From contig CAJNOI010000052.1 of the NCBI GenBank assembly GCA_905250115.1, positions 397,551 to 461,550 of the forward strand: 64,000 nucleotides of DNA, given 5' to 3'. Below, one piece after another: positions 57,558 to 64,000 of the stretch. The notes under the pieces were generated by a model. It ran no database searches and was not told the origin of the DNA. It was given only the letters and a program-made list of their open reading frames with translations. The first letter of the stretch is position 1; every line of letters starts with the position of its first letter. This stretch comes from Adineta steineri. Taxonomy: Eukaryota; Rotifera; Eurotatoria; Adinetida; Adinetidae. A program made the translations under genes and the position numbers.

Positions 57558-59214
57558 ATGTTAAGTTTAACTGTGATATTGACAGTTTTTTGTATACAAA
57601 ATGTTATTGGAGATAATTATCAACCTGAACAAATTCATTTATCATATACAGGTGTGGTAAATGAAATGGCTGTAACATGGAGTACACAAATTTTAGCAAA
57701 TGAAAGTTATGTAGAATATAGTTTATTGAATGGACAATTGGATATGATAGAAAATGCGACGATGTCAAAATTTATCGATGGTAGTAGTGCACATCGAGTA
57801 TTATATATGTATCGAGCTACATTGAAAAATTTATCAATGAATACAAGTTATAGTAAGAAGATGATTGATTTGTTTTATTAGATTATATATATGAGATATA
57901 TTTAGTTTATCATGTTGGTAGTTCATATGGTTGGAGTTCAGTATATTCATTTCGAACAATACCTCATGAGAATCGAAAATCATTTGCTGTTTATGGAGAT
58001 TTAGGTGTTGTTAATGCACAAAGTTTAGCACGTTTACAACGAGAAGCTCAACTTGATTATTATGATGCTATTTTACATGTTGGTGATTTTGCATATGGTA
58101 ATTAATAAATATATATAATTTTTTTTTCTAATGTTTGTCTTTTCTTTAGATATGGATGCTGATCAAGTATTTTGAAAAGAAAATTTTTTAATTTTTTTTT
58201 GTTCATATAAAACTTTTTAGAGTCGTGTTGGTGATCAATTTATGAATGAAATTCAAGAGATAGCTACACATGTACCATATATGGTTTGTCCTGGAAATCA
58301 TGAAAGAGCTTAGTAAATATTTTTCTTTCTTTCTTTTCTTTTTTTTTGCAAAATTTCATTTTAGTAATTTTTCAAATTATAAATCTCGTTTTACAATGCC
58401 ATCGAATGGTGATGGTGAGAATCTTTGGTATAGTTATAATTTTGGTTTAGCACATATAATAAGTTTTTCAACAGAAGTTTACTTCTGGTGGGAATATGGT
58501 TTTGCACAAATAAGCAATCAATATCGTTGGCTTGAACAAGATTTAAAATGGGCAACAGCATCAGAAAATCGAACAAAATACCCATGGATTATAACTATGG
58601 GTCATCAACCAATGTACTGTTCAAATGCTAATCAAGATGATTGTACATTTTATAATAGTCGACCACGTTCTGGTCTCCCATATATTCATACATATGGATT
58701 AGAAAAAATGTTCTATGATTATGGTGTAGATTTAGAACTTTGGGCACATGAACATTCATACGAAAGGTATATCGTTTTAATTCTATGAATGAGTATTTCA
58801 ATGTTTTTTTTGAAGACTTTGGCCAATTTATGATTGGACAATATATAATGGATCATTGAGTGAACCCTATAAAAATCCAGGTGCTCCAACACATGTCATT
58901 ACAGGTTCAGCTGGTTGTTATTCCAAACATAATCCATTTCTTAATGATACTCAAATCTATTCGGCATTTCGTTCTGATGATTATGGTTATTCACGAATGA
59001 AAATTATTAATTCAACTCATTTATATATCGAACAAGTATCGGATGATCAAGTAAGTTTATTAAAAATGAAAATTTTTAATCTGAACTATGAATTTTCTAG
59101 GATGGTAAAGTAATTGATAATTTAACATTAATTCGAGAAAAACATGAACCTTATACAAATCATAAACATAAAGGAATCAAAATTGATCATAAAACTCTTG
59201 GATATCGTCATTAA
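57558..59214 (+). CDS. ACP7: Purple acid phosphatase (ACP7-type)
   Basis: Secreted binuclear-metal phosphatase. ATG 57558 opens a signal peptide (MLSLTVILTVFCIQNVIG), then the N-terminal FN3-like domain (QPEQIHLSYTGVVNEMAVTW). All five metal-ligand blocks are present: FAVYGDLGVVN, AILHVGDFAYDMD, VCPGNHERA, WIITMGHQPMYCSNANQDDC, LWAHEHSYERLWPIYD. The end is HVITGSAGC and HKTLGYRH, stop at 59214. About 450 residues, full length. Closely follows animal ACP7/PAPL, which keeps the CSNA..DDC loop. Introns are small; N-glycosylation sites (NES, NAT, NLS, NRT, NGS) are frequent. Confidence 0.95.
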
Positions 59215-59762
59215 ACTATGATAATTTTCTTAATTTGTAATTACAATGATTAATTTTAGTCAGTGTGTTTTGTTAATTTGCTATGAATTTCTCTTAAATA
59301 AAAAATTTTGGCGATTGTATGAAGAAGAGAGAGAGATATCGTATTTGTTATTCTATTGAAGAAAAAAAAGTGAATAATAATCGAATGCATATGTAAATAT
59401 AAGCATATTTATTCAATGAATAAGTGTTCTGTGCTCATTAATAATAGAAGTTCATCGACATACTGCGCGCTGTACATATTGAACTGGTCAATAACAGCGA
59501 CATCTTGTGTATTTTAATATTCTTTTATTAACAAGAAATATTTTCGTTTTTAATAAAAAAGAAAACATTTTCTTGGTATTAATTAAGTTTTAAATACATT
59601 TATTTAAGTAATAATGACCAATGGTCGATTCCTTCGAGATAACTTTTCTTCTATTTGTTTATTTTTTTCACACATGCTTATTCTCACTTTGACTTCTTGT
59701 CTTTGTTCACCTAGAATATTTGATTAAAAACTAATATATATATTTTTCTATTTCAGTTAAAA
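59215..59762. other. Intergenic between ACP7 and syndecan
   Basis: 550 bp, AT-rich, presumed syndecan promoter. The pyrimidine-rich TTTTTCTATTTCAG immediately before the syndecan ATG looks like a splice acceptor, so an untranslated 5' exon or a trans-spliced leader is likely. Confidence 0.5.
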
Positions 59763-60495
59763 ATGTTCATAAAACTCTTAGCCATTTCTGTCCTTCTTAC
59801 TATTATTTCTGTCCAATCTGCAGTATTAAACAATTCACAAAGTCAATCTCCTCCTATTGTTATCGTTCCAAAACAAGCTTCATCGTTTGATCATTATGAT
59901 TTAAATGATTTAACAACAGCTGCTGAAGGTAGTGGTGATGGTGCTGCTAATTTAGATGATTATGTTGATGAAGATGATGATAATCAATTATCAAAAGTGA
60001 CTGCAACAACTATAAGTAGTACGTCAACGACAACAACTACTAAACGTTCAACAACAAAAATTCAAAATAGCACAAAAGTTCTTGATTTAGATGCTAATGA
60101 ATTCGATGAAGATTATAAAGATGATCTTGACGATAATGTTGATTATAATGAAGTAACAACAAAAAATACTGGTACTCCATTATCATCAACTCGTGCATTA
60201 CCACCACCAGTTGAACGTCGTCCTACATCACTTCGTGAACTTTTCAGTTTTCTTACACGACCAGCAATTGCTGCTGGTATTCTTGCTGGTTCGTAAAATC
60301 TATCTTTTTTTGCTATAAAAAAAACAATTTTATATTCTAGGTTTAGCTATTGGAATTTTAACATCAGTTATTCTTCTCATTTGTCTTGTTCAACGTTTTC
60401 AAAAACGTCAAAGATCACATTCATCATATACAACAGGTCTTCTTTATCCAAATCAATATGGATATTCGAAATCACCACAAGAATTTTATGCTTAA
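59763..60495 (+). CDS. SDC: Syndecan
   Basis: Transmembrane heparan-sulfate proteoglycan. ATG 59763 gives a signal peptide (MFIKLLAISVLLTIISVQSA), then an acidic ectodomain with a glycosaminoglycan attachment site (AAEGSGDGAANLDDYVDEDD) and a Thr-rich stretch. The second exon starts inside the membrane segment (AAGILA / GLAIGILTSVILLICL). It is followed by a basic QRFQKRQRSHSSY (C1-like), a tyrosine-rich variable part and the PDZ-binding end QEFYA at 60495, the diagnostic C2 motif EFYA. About 225 residues. The C1 region is looser than RMKKKDEGSY, so orthology rests on TM plus EFYA plus the SG site. Confidence 0.9.
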
Positions 60496-61085
60496 AAAAA
60501 GAAAAAAAAATCTCATGTAAATTACATTCGCAGATAATCTGTGTCTTTTTGATGTATTTTGTTCCTATTGTTGTTTTTCTTTGTTTTTTTACAAATGCTC
60601 AATTTTTTTGTTTTGTCTGTATACATTTAAAATGTGTCTGATGAACAATTAGATATCTCAGGTATAATTGTATAACAATGTAGAATATATTATTATCAAT
60701 AAATTGAAAGTAAATCGATTGTTATTTTTTGATCATTTTCCTTTTCTTACGATACTCGAATTAGTTTTTTTTTCCTTCTCGAAGAATTTCTTAACTACGA
60801 CCATGAACTAGGTCATGGTTATTAAGACTATAGAAACTTGATTTTGCATATGTCTGGCCTATTCAATGTAATAGTAAATGATCTGGATTAAAGTAATTGA
60901 ATCGAGTAATAAGAGATCTGCTTTGAATATCAACGAACGGAGCCAGATGGTAAAATTACAAAGCAGATTAGAACGACAAAAAAAAAGAAAAAGAATAAAA
61001 AATCCTAAGGTTATGTTGTATCATTTTGTTATTGATTTATTTATTGAAGAGCTCTTAATTAATAATAATTTAATCTTTGTAGATC
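60496..61085. other. Intergenic or 5' UTR of the RING gene
   Basis: 590 bp. A frame from 60878 to 61010 (MIWIKVIESSNKR...) is Lys/Arg-rich, but no family supports it and it does not splice obviously to the RING exon. The acceptor-like CTTTGTAG lies just before ATG 61086. Confidence 0.4.
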
Positions 61086-61615
61086 ATGAGCCAAAGAACA
61101 TCAAGAAAATCTCTTTCTTCAAATGAAAATATTCTTTATGAATTAAATGATTATGATCTTCAACGAAAACCACAAATATTAATTGATGATAACCGTATTC
61201 AATGTGTACCTATTGATCCTGTATTGAAAAGTCTAGCTGTAAGAATACAAAATACATTAATATGAATTTTGTATTATTCATTTTTTAGTGTCCCATTTGT
61301 CTCGATTTACTCAATCGAACAATGGTGACAACAACATGTTTACATCGTTTCTGTGCCGATTGTATTCATCGTTGGCTTAAATCTGAAAATAAAGTATGTC
61401 CAACTTGTCGAAAAGTACTTAAATCAAAGCGATAGTAAATATAACGAGACACTTTTTTTTATGAGAATATAAATGCTTTACGTGCTTTTATTCTTTTTCA
61501 TAGTCTTCGATCGGATGTTCGTACAGATTCATTAGTGGATATGATTAAGAAACAACAAGCAAAAGCAAATGAACTTGCACAAATTTATCATGAACAACAG
61601 CAACAAGATGAATGA
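61086..61615 (+). CDS. RNF2: RING1/RNF2-type Polycomb E3 ligase, short form without RAWUL
   Basis: ATG 61086 ([20 protein letters not shown]). Three exons. The RING finger is [20 protein letters not shown] then [26 protein letters not shown] and CPTCRK, plus the pre-RING helix [15 protein letters not shown] and post-[18 protein letters not shown], match RING1/RNF2, the catalytic subunit of PRC1 that ubiquitinates histone H2A. The protein ends after [16 protein letters not shown] at 61615, about 135 residues, where orthologues run to 330-400 with a C-terminal RAWUL domain that binds CBX/RYBP. No RAWUL-like sequence is visible in the next 1 kb. Confidence 0.85.
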
Positions 61616-62593
61616 TTTTTTTTTTCTTTCTTCTTTTTTTTTGTATGTTTAATCAATAAAATATGAACCCTGTGTATAGAAGAGAAAAAAAATAAGAGGT
61701 CAACCGATCTATCAGCTGTTTCGTTCGTTCTTGTCCGCAATCATAGTTGACTTGCTCTGCTCTCTCTCGCTCTCTATACATAAATATATATCTATATCGT
61801 TGCTTTTGAGAGAAAGAAAGAAATAGACAGAATTTTAGTGTTGTACGACATGAGTAGACAGAATAAATGTGTCACTGTATTGTTTCTGCTATCGTGAATT
61901 TTATGCTAATGCACTGAACTAGTAGTATGTGATGGAATCGACTTGATTATGCAGATAGAAATGTCCATCATCAATATATATAGATGTATATACATTCTAT
62001 TTCTTCTTCTTCGTATTGTGTCGTTCTCATAGGCAAGAATTTATGATGCAATCAAACGTTTGTAATGCAGTTGTGTTTAGTAATCTTTCTCTTCGTTCGC
62101 TTTACATTTTGCACAATCTACACAATAGTTGATCAGACGAGAGAGAAAAAAAAGAAACTAAAGATATATATACATATACACATATAGAAAAAAAAGCAAA
62201 GAAAAGAAGAGCATCTATTCTTATATATATAGAGAGAGAGCTCAAAAAGAAACGTGCATAGAGTAATTCATTAGAGTAAGTACTTGTTTGTTGATTAACC
62301 TTGACTTGTTAAAAAAAGACGAAAGAAATAGATCTATTTCTAAGATGAGCATTGAAGACAGGTGCTGATGTCCTTGTGAATGATAGAAAAGAATGTTGGT
62401 AAGCTATTCTTATCCTCGAGGCTGAGCTTTATATCTCACGTAATTATCACAGCTACACCTACATATTCAATATGTCTGTATTCACAAAGATTTAATTGAA
62501 TGTCTTCTTTCTCTCCTTCTCTCTCTCTCGATACATCTTATGATGAAATCGTACAGATCATATATATATTTATCATCATCACTTTAGACTATT
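61616..62593. other. Long upstream region of TMEM198
   Basis: 980 bp rich in CTCTCTCGCTCTCT, GAGAGAGAG and TATATA tracts. It is likely promoter and 5' UTR for the next gene. No coding sequence recognised. Confidence 0.5.
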
Positions 62594-63521
62594 ATGCGTA
62601 ATAATAGTTCATCTTGGTTAATAACAACAAATCGAACGATGACGATGAACGAATATTGTAATATAAGTTTACCCGTTGATTACGATTTACATTGGCTTAT
62701 TGCATATTCTACACTTGCTTTTATTGGATTATTCTACGCACTTCTTGGTAAAAATTGATTCTATTATAAATTTTAATAATATCTTTTTGTTGTTTAGGTT
62801 ATCGTTGGTGGCGTTTAACTATGTTTGTAACATCATTTGGTCTTGGTTCTTTATTTCTCTATATTATATTATCAACACAACCAACAATGAATGAATCACA
62901 ATTAATAGGTGTATCATGTTCCATTGCAACTTTATTTGGTTTAATTGGTGCACTTTTACAGTATGTAGGTTTATTTATAAATGGTTTTTGTTTTGGTTTA
63001 ACACTTTCAATAACAACATTTATATCATTGGATATGAAAAATCGTGCTAATGGTATTACAACATCATTTTGGTTACCAATTGGTCTTATTTTATTACTAG
63101 GTTTAATATGTGCTATTATAACATTACGTTTTCAAAAGACAATGATTATTATTACATCATCATGTTTAGCTGGTGTATGTCAAATACTTGTATTAGATTA
63201 TTTTCTTCAATCATCTGTTTTACTTCATTTTATACATAAACGTTTACTATTTGAATCAACACCAACATTATGTATTCGTCATTGGATAATAGCTATAATT
63301 TTACCAATAGTTATGTGTTTTGGTATTGTTATTCAATTTACATGTACAGGAAAAGATTATGATCATAGAGATTCATGGCAAAAAGGTATGAATACAATTT
63401 AATGTATAAATATCCTATCGAAGGTTTTTATTCTCATGAGAATTTTTGATTAGGAAATGGAATGTCATTTGATGAACTCAATAAAAAAAAGAATCCCTTG
63501 TCTCTTATAAGTAATCATTGA
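62594..63521 (+). CDS. TMEM198: Multi-pass membrane protein TMEM198
   Basis: ATG 62594 (MRNNSSSWLITTNRTMTMNE), a short glycosylatable N-terminus, then about seven hydrophobic segments: WLIAYSTLAFIGLFYALLGY, RWWRLTMFVTSFGLGSLFLY, ATLFGLIGALLQYVGLFING, FCFGLTLSITTFI, WLPIGLILLLGLICAIITLR, IIITSSCLAGVCQILVLDYF, HWIIAIILPIVMCFGIVIQF. GYRWWRL...FGFL.G and the GAL.Q..G.F..GF..G segments match TMEM198 (a scaffold linking Wnt co-receptor LRP6 to casein kinase 1). Read through, the frame stops at 63402. A donor at AAAAG/GTATGA and acceptor TTGATTAG extend it to NGMSFDELNKKKNPLSLISN, stop 63521, replacing the last residues. The longer model is preferred. Confidence 0.85.
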
Positions 63522-64000
63522 GACATTCTCTTATAATATAATAAATACCGAGAATCTATGTATCTTTTCTGTTGTCAAATATTTGCAATTAAAAATATCT
63601 ATTGACTTTTTTATTCATTTATTATTCCATATCTTTCCATTTTAAATTTTGCGACGCGTCAGACATGCGACATTTATTATTGACTTCATCATATGTCGAC
63701 TTAAGAGTTAGTAGTGATTGCATGTCTACTATATGAGATCAAATACCCTATGCACACTTCAAAAGTATTGCACGACACATGTCGTTCTTGATCAATTAAA
63801 TGAAAATATCTTTTTTCATTGTTTATTTACTCAAAAAAGAAAGTTTCATTTTTAAGCACGTTTAATCAATAGTCTCTTTTTTCAAGAAATTTCTCTTGAG
63901 AATCATCTTTTATCTTAAGTATGTTAACCTTGAATTCTTACTACTAATCATCTATGAACGGATGTATATATATATATATTCGCTTATCATATGTAAAACT
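63522..64000. other. 3' flank of TMEM198, no gene
   Basis: 480 bp to the window edge, AT-rich, with a (TA)n stretch near 63966-63979. Nothing recognised. Confidence 0.5.

Noticed and set aside
60878..61126. Basic frame upstream of the RING gene
   Set aside because: No family match and no supported splice; probably 5' UTR or chance.

Overview
This is nuclear DNA from a small-genome invertebrate, most likely a bdelloid rotifer (inference). It is very AT-rich. Genes are densely packed on both strands and cut by many 45-70 nt GT-AG introns. Conserved animal genes sit beside types common in bdelloids: an F-box plus LRR protein, FG-GAP/VCBS repeats, and an amino-acid permease of fungal/bacterial style. 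TGTGGG-like repeats, which match the published bdelloid telomere repeat, occur inside the sequence. No tRNA, rRNA or CRISPR was seen. There are two assembly gaps (10 N and 100 N).

Layout. 1-10.3 kb: a PLAT-domain protein (C-terminus cut by the window edge), PGAM5, SCHIP1, RPL7. 10.8-19 kb: TRMT2A, an intron-containing histone H4, DCAF7, RPS25 and a membrane C2 protein. 19-27.8 kb: SAMHD1 and POLD2 head to tail 125 bp apart, the permease, and a PA28 proteasome activator. 28-45 kb is the accessory part: a LINE relic, several MITEs, an F-box/LRR gene built of duplicated exon-intron units, a small FN3-like receptor, a PAN/mucin exon pair, a VCBS protein, an interstitial telomere-like array and a TRAF-type zinc-finger protein. 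45.6-49.4 kb: three tandem P-loop GTPase paralogues that I cannot assign to a named family. 50.6-64 kb: a lamin-tail protein, CHAF1A, an ADAR-like protein that has lost catalytic residues, purple acid phosphatase, syndecan, a short RING1-type protein and TMEM198.

Working together. Several genes serve DNA replication and chromatin (SAMHD1, POLD2, CHAF1A, H4, RING1), and POLD2 carries an N-terminal PCNA-binding motif. SAMHD1-POLD2 and GTPase 1-GTPase 2 have operon-like spacing; rotifers use spliced-leader trans-splicing, so polycistronic transcription is possible but not shown. Several gene pairs are divergent across 240-540 bp and probably share promoters.

The most unusual signal is a dispersed family of about 13 short hairpins between 21 and 50 kb. 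Each has a G-rich arm resembling the telomere repeat (TTGAGGGTGTGGGTGTG-like), an unrelated loop, and the complementary C-rich arm ending CACCCTCAAGATG. Arms are conserved and loops are not, and every copy runs G arm first. The 170-bp telomere-like array at 41.7 kb has the same layout. The accessory regions also hold five probable MITEs, four of them with clear TIRs and target-site duplications; three or four lie inside introns.
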